This document shows, piece after piece, positions 1-5,949 of a stretch of DNA of 12,638 bases. Source of the DNA: PNKC01 sp039917655. GTDB taxonomy: Bacteria > Chloroflexota > Dehalococcoidia > Tepidiformales > Tepidiformaceae. Positions within the stretch are counted from its first letter, which is position 1, and every line of letters starts with the position of its first letter. A model generated the notes under the pieces. The model saw only the letters and a list, made by a program, of their open reading frames with translations. It did not search any database and was not told where the DNA came from. The DNA is taken from the NCBI GenBank assembly GCA_039917655.1, contig JBDSJC010000215.1, forward strand, positions 1 to 12,638, in the 5' to 3' direction. The position numbers were made by a program, and so were the translations under genes.

Positions 1-1248
1 CCAATGGCGAAGACCATCGTCGTCATTGCGGACGACCTTGAGGAGAGCCACAACGTCGCCAGCGTCCGCATCAAGGACGCCTGCGTACGCGAGAAGGCAA
101 AGCTCATCGTCATCGGTGCGCTGCGGAGCGAGCTGGTCGATTTCGCGGCAGTCTGGATTCGCCCGAACGGGGGCGAAGAGGGCATGGCCGCCGCTCAACT
201 GGCGGACGCTGTCGGCGGCACTGAATCGCCGGACCCGAAGATCTCAGCCGCGGCCGAAATCCTCAAGGCGGCGGCCAAAGACCAAACGCTCGTCATCTGC
301 GCCCCAAACCCCGTCAGCCCGGCGATCGCGGGGTCGATGGCGGCCGGTGCGGCCAACCTCGCGGTCGCACTTTTCGGGGTGGAGGCGTCGAGCAACCTCG
401 CGATCCTGCCGTCGGCGGTCAACGTCCACGGGTTGCAGGATGCCGGCATCGCCCTGGTGGGCGGCGCAAGCCCACTCGAAGGCCTGACCGGCCTGCTCGT
501 CATTCGCGACGACGTCACGATGCGCCTCCCCGGCGCTGCCGCCGCCCTGACGGGCATCGAAACGATCGTGGTAATCGACGGCGTGCTCCACGAAACCGCG
601 AAGCGAGCGAACGTCGTGATCGCTGCCGGGCGGCCCTACACGGCGGCCGGCACGTACACACAGATGGATTTCCGCGTGCAGCGGCTCGCCGCCGCGCTCG
701 AACCGGACGGCGACGCGATCAAATGCTTCGCAGCACTCCGTTCGCTCGGCGCCGCCCTCGGAGTGACGCTGCCCGCCACCGCCGATGCTGCGCTGGGCGA
801 GATCGTGAAGGCCAACCCGGCATACCAGCCGGCCCACGATCTGATTATCGGCGAAGGAGTCCGCCTGGACGTCCCTGGGAGCGGAAAGGGAACGATGGTC
901 CCGTTGGAGGCGTTGCAAGCTGGCGATGGAATGCGCGTGATCACCGGCCGGGACCTGTACACGGCCGAGGACGCCGCCTCGCTGCGCCACCCGGAGGCTG
1001 AAAAGCTCCACCGCTATGACCGTATCCAGGTTAGCGAAGAGGACGGCCTGCGCCTCGGCATTCGGGACGGCGACCAGGTTGAAGTGGGTGCGGCAGGGAC
1101 CACGATTACTGCCCTCGTAACGGTCACCGAGCGAGTGCCGGAAGGCCACGTCTACATTTCGAGCCTGCTCCAGGGCGGGGCGGTTGTGGACCTCTTCGCC
1201 GGAGCCGAACTTCCCACGGTGAAGCTCGGCGTGCCCGTGACCGCCTGA
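1..1248 (+). CDS. nuoG: NADH-quinone oxidoreductase subunit G-like protein, C-terminal part (5' truncated)
   Basis: The reading frame is open at the window edge (codon 1 is CCA), so the ATG at position 4 is probably internal and the gene starts upstream. About 415 residues are present. The middle of the fragment has the pattern of the molybdopterin-oxidoreductase fold of complex I NuoG: a hydrophobic strand then 'VLHETAKRANVVIAAG' and 'AAGTYTQMDFRVQ', matching the family's ETA..ADVVLP...GT..N.EGRVQ signature. The last ~85 residues ('DGLRLGIRDGDQVEV' through 'VTERVPEGHVYIS') match the molybdopterin-dinucleotide-binding C-terminal domain. NuoG lies in the peripheral arm of complex I and its N-terminal part, not seen here, carries the Fe-S clusters. 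A related formate dehydrogenase alpha subunit is the main alternative. The first positions of the GTFTN-EGR motif are altered (TQMDFR). A strong terminator follows, so this is probably the last gene of its transcript. Confidence 0.75.
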   Translation, partial: PMAKTIVVIADDLEESHNVASVRIKDACVREKAKLIVIGALRSELVDFAAVWIRPNGGEEGMAAAQLADAVGGTESPDPKISAAAEILKAAAKDQTLVICAPNPVSPAIAGSMAAGAANLAVALFGVEASSNLAILPSAVNVHGLQDAGIALVGGASPLEGLTGLLVIRDDVTMRLPGAAAALTGIETIVVIDGVLHETAKRANVVIAAGRPYTAAGTYTQMDFRVQRLAAALEPDGDAIKCFAALRSLGAALGVTLPATADAALGEIVKANPAYQPAHDLIIGEGVRLDVPGSGKGTMVPLEALQAGDGMRVITGRDLYTAEDAASLRHPEAEKLHRYDRIQVSEEDGLRLGIRDGDQVEVGAAGTTITALVTVTERVPEGHVYISSLLQGGAVVDLFAGAELPTVKLGVPVTA

Positions 1249-1280
1249 CAGCGGTCGCCCACCGCCCGGTCTAAACATGC

Positions 1281-1310
1281 AAAGAGCCCGCTGGCCAAAG
1301 CGGGCTCTTT
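1281..1310 (+). terminator. Intrinsic terminator after the nuoG-like gene
   Basis: A perfect 12-bp stem, AAAGAGCCCGCT (1281-1292) and AGCGGGCTCTTT (1299-1310), has a 6-nt loop GGCCAA. It lies 32 bp after the stop codon and the 3' arm ends in a T run. The A-rich 5' arm makes it potentially bidirectional. Confidence 0.92.
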
Positions 1311-1627
1311 TGCGGTTCCTGGCTATTCGACGCGACTGGAGAGAGGTAGGAGAGAAGCGGTCGATGCTAGCCTGTGTAGCCCGAAGGGCTCGGGGCGCGG
1401 GCGGAGGGGAGGCTCTGCCCGGCCGTAAGACTGGGGCACCCCGATGTGGGCGCCGGTCGAAGATTTCAACGAGGAGCGTCGCAATCCTGGCGGAGGAACG
1501 GCTGCGACATCTTCTAGCTCCTTGCACCCAATAGTACGAGCGGTTTGTGAAACCAGAAGGGTAGTCACGTAAACTCCGTGCAAATTACCCTGACTTTACT
1601 GCGGAGATATGGAGCACCGTCGAGGGG
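1311..1627. other. 317-bp gene-free region rich in inverted repeats (possible structured RNA)
   Basis: No convincing coding frame is seen on either strand. Paired elements are: GCTA/TAGC (1366-1380), AGCCC/GGGCT around a GAA loop (about 1378-1390), CGGGC/GCCCG (about 1399-1421), and a long hairpin from 1470 to 1524. In that hairpin CGAGGAGC (1470-1477) pairs with GCTCCTTG (1517-1524, one G-U) and GTCGCA (1478-1483) pairs with TGCGAC (1503-1508). An 8-nt 3' bulge (1509-1516) and an inner TCCT/AGGA pair complete it. The bulge contains ATCTTC, complementary to GAAGAT at 1459-1464, which would make a pseudoknot or an alternative pairing. GGTTT/AAACC (1542-1554) and GGGTA..CACG/CGTG..TACCC (1559-1590) follow. 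I looked for and did not find RNase P, tmRNA, SRP or 6S hallmarks. The strand is unknown. Confidence 0.3.
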
Positions 1628-1967
1628 CTACGGGGAGCTCTCAGCCCACTTGCCGGATGAAATCCTCGGTTTCCCTCGCGTAGACGGCCCGTAGCCTCTG
1701 TGCAGGAGCTTCCCCTGGGCGCCGTAGATGACCATAGCGGGCTGGCCCACAATCCCGTGACGGCGAGCGAACTCGTCGCCGTGCGCCGTGTCGCGGTCGT
1801 GATCGACCATGGTCAGTTTCTTCCCGTTCAGTTCGGCAACCAGTTCCGTCCACACGGGACAGATACGTTCGCAAACCGTTCAGGGTCTCGGGTGCACCCA
1901 GTGGACGACGAGGAAGTCGCACCATGGGTCGAACCACGCCAGCAAACGAAAGCCATGGCAGATCCAC
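1628..1967 (-). pseudogene. Thioredoxin-fold protein, frameshifted
   Basis: Three minus-strand frames must be joined to give one thioredoxin-like protein. A possible GTG start at 1967, directly after the upstream gene's stop, reads MDLPWLSF. A second frame gives LLAWFDPWCDFLVVHW and hits a stop at about 1880. A third frame, open from about 1885 to the TAG at 1628-1630, gives CERICPVWTELVAEL, then VDHDRD and GIVGQPAMVIYG. The WFxPWC stretch resembles the active-site strand and helix start of thioredoxins, although the second Cys of CxxC is not at its usual place. The VDHDRD and cis-Pro 'GQPAMVIY' stretches match the later beta strands. The gene directly follows the TM/His-rich protein, so the two were probably co-transcribed. 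A decayed gene and an assembly indel are both possible. The fold assignment is fairly safe and the functional state is not. Confidence 0.6.
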
Positions 1968-3044
1968 TCACTGGGAGCGAACCAGCACATCCTGGGCGGC
2001 GGGCCTGGTCGCCCCGGGGAACGCCCCAGGCGAAATCTTGCTGTAATCGTGCGCGAACACGCCGTCCGCATCGGCGACTGTCCAAACATGCAGCTGCCAG
2101 TTCGTCTTCCTCACGAAAAGACCCCCCTTGCATTCTTCCTGGCTGGCCGTGACACGCACGCCGCTGCCGACGAAACAGAGGTTTTCGTGCAGATGCCAGG
2201 CGTCCAGCGCGCCGAAGTAGTTGGGCGCGGCCTGCGCGCCGGGGGTGCCGTAGAACATCGTGCCAACCAGCTGCCAGTTGCCATCTAGCCGTTTGGTATA
2301 GAGCAAGAACTCGGGCTTGGTGGGGTCCATCATCACGGCGTCCGCGAGGTAGGCTGGCTTCACAAAGTGCGCGGCGATCGCGGGCAGGTCTTGCGTTATC
2401 TGGACGTAGCCATCGGCCATCGCCACTCTAATGTCCTCGTACTTCGCGGTTGATGCCTTGACCTGGGCGACGAAGGTCGAAGCCGCTGCCAACTGCACGG
2501 CGCTGATCGGCGCTTCCGTGCCGTGGGTATGGGCGCTGCCTTCGCTCATGGGTGCGGCGCTGTCCGGGGACTTCGCGGTCGCGCCGCCGGTAGCCGGAGA
2601 AGTTGTGTGCGAATGCGCGAGCGCCTCGCTGGCGGATGATGTACGAGGGCCGGTGCCTGCATCGGCCGCCACCCTGATGGGATCCGAGTGCAAGGCCGCC
2701 TCAGCGATGGTCACACCTGCGAAGGAACGCGACCTTCCGCCAACGTCTTCCGCGCGCGCTGCCAGCCAGATAGAACCGGCCGCCACCAACGCCACGGACG
2801 GCATCGCGAACGCGCGAAACGCGACGCCACTCCGGCCGGCACCACCCACCCCGCGATCGTACATCCAGAGCAACGCCACGCCGAACAAACCGGCTGCGGT
2901 GAGCGCCATGCCAGCGAGAATCAGCAGTTGAGGCGGAGAGCCAAGACCGGACCCGCTCGAACCTCGGCCCACGTCCCAGCCAAGTCCAGCGAGGTGCAGA
3001 ACCACGCCGGCAACTGCCGAACCCCAGAGCATCCAATACTTCAT
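1968..3044 (-). CDS. Membrane protein with His-rich linker and WHxHxNLC-type C-terminal domain
   Basis: The 358-residue protein has three predicted membrane helices (about residues 5-22, 39-60 and 78-97). A Ser/Thr/Ala/Gly-rich linker with His-containing patches (AHSHTT, SAHTHG) follows. The C-terminal domain of about 150 residues begins near 'YEDIRVAMADGYVQITQDLP' and contains 'DAWHLHENLCFVG', 'EECKGG' and 'NWQLHVWTV'. The clustered His and Cys residues suggest metal binding, which is inference. I recognise the domain as a recurring uncharacterised one in GC-rich bacteria but cannot name a function. The start is the ATG at 3044, with a GAGG 7 nt upstream. The stop abuts the thioredoxin-like gene, and a CcdA-type thiol transporter lies nearby on the same strand. 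A role at the membrane in redox or metal handling would therefore fit. Confidence 0.75.
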   Translation of the reverse strand: MKYWMLWGSAVAGVVLHLAGLGWDVGRGSSGSGLGSPPQLLILAGMALTAAGLFGVALLWMYDRGVGGAGRSGVAFRAFAMPSVALVAAGSIWLAARAEDVGGRSRSFAGVTIAEAALHSDPIRVAADAGTGPRTSSASEALAHSHTTSPATGGATAKSPDSAAPMSEGSAHTHGTEAPISAVQLAAASTFVAQVKASTAKYEDIRVAMADGYVQITQDLPAIAAHFVKPAYLADAVMMDPTKPEFLLYTKRLDGNWQLVGTMFYGTPGAQAAPNYFGALDAWHLHENLCFVGSGVRVTASQEECKGGLFVRKTNWQLHVWTVADADGVFAHDYSKISPGAFPGATRPAAQDVLVRSQ

Positions 3045-3126
3045 CCCGTGGCCTCACCGACGTTGATTCGGCGTATCTTACGGCAAGTTGGCGCTGGGGA
3101 CGTGCTCTTCCATTTAGTCCCGTGAC

Positions 3127-3375
3127 TTAGGCGTCCACAGTTTTGTCATCGACATCCTGCTTATAGTCATCAAGGTGTTCTTTGTCGAAGACCATGGTGA
3201 TGCGCCCGTCCTCGTGGCCGGGTCGCACGAAGTCGGCGCTCAGCCAGTAGTCCGGCTTCAACGCGACGTCGATTCTCAGGTTCGATTCACGAACTTCCGC
3301 TACAGAGCCCAGCTTTTCATGGTCGCTGGTATATACGGGCGTGCCAATTTCGACCTCGGTTGAGGGAGTGGTCAT
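3127..3375 (-). CDS. DUF2171 family protein
   Basis: This is an 82-residue soluble protein starting MTTPSTEVEIGTPVYTSDHE. The pattern 'GTPVYTSDHEKLGSVAEV', then a beta-rich core 'DYWLSADFV' and 'ITMVFDKEHL', matches DUF2171, a small PRC-barrel-like fold. Its function is unknown; PRC-barrel relatives often sense or bind partner proteins. The frame stays open far upstream, but the ATG at 3375 is chosen because GGAGG lies 7 nt before it and family similarity starts there. The Asp- and Lys-rich C-terminus is typical of the family. The upstream part of the long frame crosses the tRNA fragment and the NUDIX gene and is not coding. Confidence 0.8.
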   Translation of the reverse strand: MTTPSTEVEIGTPVYTSDHEKLGSVAEVRESNLRIDVALKPDYWLSADFVRPGHEDGRITMVFDKEHLDDYKQDVDDKTVDA

Positions 3376-3503
3376 CAGGATTCCTCCGGGCGAGTTCGCC
3401 AGAGACCCAAGGTAACGATCGGTTCGATACAAACCCACGCCGGACGGGGAGCTCACCGTTGCAAAGGCGTCGCAACGTGGCGGGCACTGCTCTTGGTAAC
3501 TGG

Positions 3504-3554
3504 TGGTAGCGCATAGGGGATTCGAACCCCTGATCTCCGCCTTGAAACGGCGGC
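3504..3554 (-). pseudogene. tRNA-Glu(UUC) 3'-half fragment (att-like repeat copy A)
   Basis: Read on the minus strand this has a complete anticodon arm with UUC, the T arm and a 3' acceptor strand ending CCA. Bases 3504-3547 are identical to 4280-4323 of the intact tRNA-Glu gene, and the match runs to 3554 with one mismatch (anticodon-loop position 32 is G instead of C). The D arm and 5' acceptor strand are missing: the preceding 26 bases cannot pair with the 3' acceptor, so it cannot fold as a tRNA. A GGCGG just upstream could compete for the anticodon stem. Confidence 0.9.
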
Positions 3555-3615
3555 AGAGTGAGTCCGCCCAGCGTGGCCAGTGAGGTTGCGTTGTGGATTC
3601 GCCCTGACTCGGATC

Positions 3616-4188
3616 GTGTCCGTGGACAGTAACCTTTTGCAGTTCCTGAGTGCGCATCCGGAGCATTGTGAGTACGACGAGGTTTGGCCCTTGGAGCCGC
3701 CCGTCCCGCTGCACGCTCGTCTCAGCTTCGCCGCTGCATTGCCGCCGATTGAGGTTCGTTCGTCCGTTCTCGGGATTGTCATGCGTTCCGATGAACAGGT
3801 GCTGTTCATCCATCCTGAGCAGCCATCTGGCGATATCGCTCATGTACTGATCGGTGGGCGCCCCAATCCAAACGAAAGCGTCGAACAGACACTCATCCGA
3901 GAGGTAGGCGAGGAATCGGGCTGGCTGGTAACACCTCACCGCCTCTTAGGATTTCGCCACTTCCGCCACCTCGGACCGCTCACTCCACAGATGGCTGACC
4001 GGCCATACCCGGACTTCCTGCAACCAATCTACGCTGCTTTCGCTGAGAAGTATGACGCAACGCTGCTCTTGCCAGACAAAAAACCTTGCGAATTCGTCGA
4101 TGCGGTGTGGGCGGTAGAGGTGACGAAGTCGAGCCATCGGCCGTTGCTCGCCGCCGCGCTGCTTGTCACCCAATTCCGCGAGGACTGA
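3616..4188 (+). CDS. NUDIX hydrolase
   Basis: The protein has about 190 residues and carries a full Nudix box, Gx5Ex7REUxEExGU, at residues 81-103: G81, E87, then REVGEESGW (95-103). All catalytic glutamates are present. Nudix enzymes hydrolyse nucleoside diphosphates linked to another group; substrate specificity cannot be read from this sequence. An N-terminal segment of about 60 residues precedes the fold. The start is uncertain: GTG codons at 3580, 3616 and 3622 are in frame, none has a good ribosome-binding site, and 3616 is a compromise. The gene is alone, on the opposite strand to its neighbours, between a tRNA fragment and an intact tRNA-Glu. That suggests it was brought in by integration. 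A hairpin follows the stop directly. Confidence 0.88.
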   Translation: MSVDSNLLQFLSAHPEHCEYDEVWPLEPPVPLHARLSFAAALPPIEVRSSVLGIVMRSDEQVLFIHPEQPSGDIAHVLIGGRPNPNESVEQTLIREVGEESGWLVTPHRLLGFRHFRHLGPLTPQMADRPYPDFLQPIYAAFAEKYDATLLLPDKKPCEFVDAVWAVEVTKSSHRPLLAAALLVTQFRED

Positions 4189-4195
4189 CAACTGG

Positions 4196-4214
4196 CGACG
4201 GTTCCCGGCCGTCG
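4196..4214 (+). terminator. Possible terminator hairpin after the NUDIX gene
   Basis: CGACGG (4196-4201) pairs with CCGTCG (4209-4214) around a 7-nt loop, 7 bp after the stop codon. There is no T run, so a classic intrinsic terminator is not certain. Confidence 0.35.
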
Positions 4215-4279
4215 GCCACTGCTTTCAATCCTCGGCGGTTCGAGCCGCAGTCGAACGTTCCGATTGATCGTGGGGAATT

Positions 4280-4356
4280 TGGTAGCGCATAGGGGATTCG
4301 AACCCCTGATCTCCGCCTTGAAAGGGCGGCGTCCTGGGCCTCTAGACGAATGCGCC
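4280..4356 (-). tRNA. tRNA-Glu (anticodon UUC)
   Basis: The 77-nt gene starts GGCGCATTCGTCTAGAGG. The 7-bp acceptor stem GGCGCAT/ATGCGCT closes with one G-U pair, and discriminator A and an encoded CCA follow. The anticodon stem CCGCC/GGCGG holds loop CUUUCAA, giving anticodon UUC. The T arm is AGGGG-TTCGAAT-CCCCT. The D-arm sequence is typical of bacterial tRNA-Glu. Its 3' half is duplicated at 3504-3554. Confidence 0.97.
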
Positions 4357-4409
4357 GCAGTACCGCAGGGAAGCGTAGCATGACCCCCCCGATACGATCA
4401 CGCCGCCGC

Positions 4410-5420
4410 TCAGAGCCCCCGGTTGAAGTCCGCGAAGCTGAAGTACGCGTTAAGACCGGTGAGCCGGCCGCTCACCAGCAAGACGCCCAATCCGACAAGC
4501 ATGATCCCGCTCGCGACCTCGATGTACGGCGTGTACGGCGTGATCTTCCGCAGGAACTTCGTGGCGTCGCCGAGAGCCAGGCCGGCGATCAGGAAGGGGA
4601 TGCTGAAACCCGCCGAGTAGGCGACCAACAGGTACATGCCTGTTAGCGCGTCAGACGAAGTAGCGGCGAGAGTCAGGATCGAACCCAGGATCGGGCCTAC
4701 ACAGGGTGTCCAGCCGAGCGCGAAAGCGCCGCCGACGAGCGCCGAGCGTGTATACCCCACCTGTCGCCGCTTTACGCTTACCTCAAAGCTACGCGAGAGC
4801 AGCGAGAACTGGATGTAGCCCGAGAACCGCAGCCAGACGAGAGCCATCACTCCCGCGAGCAGCAGAAGCCGCTGCCGGTCGCCCTTGAGATCCGCCACCT
4901 CCGCGAGGAAGCCGTAGGCAAGGGCGAGCACCAGGAGCAGCACGGCGGAACGCAACGGCGAACTGCGGCCGTGGCTGGGCATGAGGACGACGCCCATGAG
5001 GACGAGGAAGAGCCCGGCAAACTGCTCGAGGTCGCGCTGGTAATCAGCCAGCAAGTAGGTGCCGAGTAGACCGACGCTGACCCCGAGCACGATAAATACG
5101 AAGGAGAGCCCTCCCACGAACGAAAGGGCGTGGACAAACGTCACCCGCCGGTCGGAGACGATTTGCCCGTTCTCCACGCTTGCGCCGGAAAGGTGAGTCA
5201 GGTAGATCGGCACAAGCGGCAGGACACAGGGCGAGAGGAAGGAGAGGACGCCGGCAGAGAAAGCCAGGATTGGTCCACCTGGACCCCGGAGCCCGAAGCT
5301 GCCGCTGCTCAGTGGGCCAACGGCGAAAGCCAGTACCGGCAGCGCGATGAGCACGGCCATCGCGGCGTAAAGAAATCGGCGGCCTGGCAACGGACGACCG
5401 AAAACCCGCGTCGTAGTCAT
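4410..5420 (-). CDS. ccdA: CcdA/DsbD-type transmembrane thiol-disulfide transporter
   Basis: This 336-residue polytopic membrane protein carries the two signature motifs of the CcdA family: 'LSFLSPCVLPLVPIYLTHL' with C65, and 'ALGWTPCVGPILGSIL' with C240. The two cysteines form the redox pair that passes electrons from cytoplasmic thioredoxin across the membrane, for cytochrome c maturation or for extracytoplasmic thiol proteins. An extra N-terminal helix (about 17-36) precedes the core. The protein is about 90 residues longer than typical CcdA. Part of this is an added hydrophobic stretch (about residues 155-200, two possible helices) between the first three core helices and the second Cys motif. 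The likely partner is an extracytoplasmic thioredoxin-like protein, and the only one nearby is the broken gene at 1628-1967. The ATG at 5420 lacks a strong ribosome-binding site. Confidence 0.92.
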   Translation of the reverse strand: MTTTRVFGRPLPGRRFLYAAMAVLIALPVLAFAVGPLSSGSFGLRGPGGPILAFSAGVLSFLSPCVLPLVPIYLTHLSGASVENGQIVSDRRVTFVHALSFVGGLSFVFIVLGVSVGLLGTYLLADYQRDLEQFAGLFLVLMGVVLMPSHGRSSPLRSAVLLLVLALAYGFLAEVADLKGDRQRLLLLAGVMALVWLRFSGYIQFSLLSRSFEVSVKRRQVGYTRSALVGGAFALGWTPCVGPILGSILTLAATSSDALTGMYLLVAYSAGFSIPFLIAGLALGDATKFLRKITPYTPYIEVASGIMLVGLGVLLVSGRLTGLNAYFSFADFNRGL

Positions 5421-5498
5421 GAACGGCCTGCACCCACCTTCCGCATAGCGCCGGTACTCATTCTAGTGGCCGCAACCCGAACGAAACGTGAATGCTTC

Positions 5499-5744
5499 TT
5501 ACCGGAACGGATTCTCGTCGCTTGAGGCCGCCCCAAGAGGGCTCACTTCAACTCCAAGGAGCTTGAGCCGCGCCTCGTCGTACTTCGCTTTGTGACGCGC
5601 TTCGCGGTTCAGAAGGCCCTTGATCTGCTCGGGACGGATGGACTCGCCCTCCAGAAAGACGCGGTGCAGGTGTTCAATCTGCTTACTCCACGCTTCCCAC
5701 GCTTCGCGGTAGGCTGTGGCCGTTGCTTCATCGACGAATGCCAT
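5499..5744 (-). CDS. Small helical protein of unknown function
   Basis: The 81-residue soluble protein begins MAFVDEATATAYREAWEAW. The ATG at 5744 is preferred over an upstream start at 5801 because GGAGG lies 6 nt before it. The sequence is mostly helix-forming, charged and free of cysteine, with 'WSKQIEHLHRVFLEG' and 'LLNREARHKAKYDEARLKLLG' suggesting a helical hairpin or coiled coil. I do not recognise the family. It lies 78 bp upstream of ccdA on the same strand and downstream of tRNA-Glu(CUC), so it may share a transcript with either. The good ribosome-binding site and coherent amphipathic pattern support a real gene. Confidence 0.65.
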   Translation of the reverse strand: MAFVDEATATAYREAWEAWSKQIEHLHRVFLEGESIRPEQIKGLLNREARHKAKYDEARLKLLGVEVSPLGAASSDENPFR

Positions 5745-5825
5745 TGCACCCTCCGCGTCCTGCGTTCGCGGCGTCCAGCGGATATAAAGCGAGGAGGGCA
5801 CTCACCCTGCTCCCTGGTCCGGTGC

Positions 5826-5902
5826 TGGTAGCGCATAGGGGATTCGAACCCCTGATCTCCGCCTTGAGAGGGCGGTGTCCTGGGCCGCTAGACGAATGCG
5901 CC
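5826..5902 (-). tRNA. tRNA-Glu (anticodon CUC)
   Basis: The 77-nt gene has the same acceptor stem, T arm and encoded CCA as the Glu-UUC gene at 4280-4356. The anticodon loop is CUCUCAA, giving anticodon CUC. The two genes differ at only a few positions (anticodon, base 26-27 region, D loop), so they are paralogous copies covering both Glu codons. Confidence 0.97.
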
Positions 5903-5911
5903 GCAACGGTC

Positions 5912-5941
5912 AGGATAGCGCAGGGCCAGATCTGCGGGCAA
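5912..5941 (-). promoter_or_regulatory. Probable promoter of tRNA-Glu(CUC)
   Basis: On the minus strand TTGCCC (-35, 5941-5936) and TATCCT (-10, 5917-5912) are spaced by 18 bp. The -10 box ends 9 bp before the first base of the mature tRNA, a usual distance. The 47-bp gap must also carry the start signals of the divergent lipoprotein gene. Confidence 0.5.
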
Positions 5942-5949
5942 GGATGACG

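Larger units (their letters stand above)
3504..4330. mobile_element. Candidate tRNA-Glu-targeted integrated segment (no integrase)
   Basis: A 44-bp perfect direct repeat (51 bp with one mismatch), the 3' half of tRNA-Glu(UUC), bounds a segment of about 725 bp. One boundary is an intact tRNA gene and the other a 3' fragment, on the 3' side of the intact gene. That is the arrangement left by integrases that use tRNA 3' ends as attachment sites. The only cargo gene is a NUDIX hydrolase on the plus strand, opposite to all its neighbours. No integrase, recombinase or terminal inverted repeat is seen, so this would be a deleted remnant or a passively mobilised segment. A local duplication followed by decay of one tRNA copy is the alternative. 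Confidence 0.5.

Noticed and set aside
244..1527. 427-codon minus-strand frame across the nuoG-like gene and the terminator
   Set aside because: It is Arg-rich without any recognisable motif, runs through a strong terminator and opposes a clear conserved gene.
1320..1530. RNase P RNA, tmRNA, SRP RNA or 6S RNA in the gene-free region
   Set aside because: The conserved signatures were not found: the GAGGAAAGTCC core of RNase P, the tRNA-like ends of tmRNA, the GNRA loop of SRP RNA and the long closing stem of 6S RNA.
3127..3939. 270-codon reading of the DUF2171 gene with an upstream start
   Set aside because: The extra N-terminal part crosses the tRNA fragment and the NUDIX gene antisense. 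The 82-aa version has the ribosome-binding site.
4225..4260. Extra T-arm-like sequence (CGGCGGTTCGAGCCGC) near tRNA-Glu
   Set aside because: No acceptor, D arm or anticodon arm surrounds it. The hairpin is short and the match to TTCGA is likely chance.
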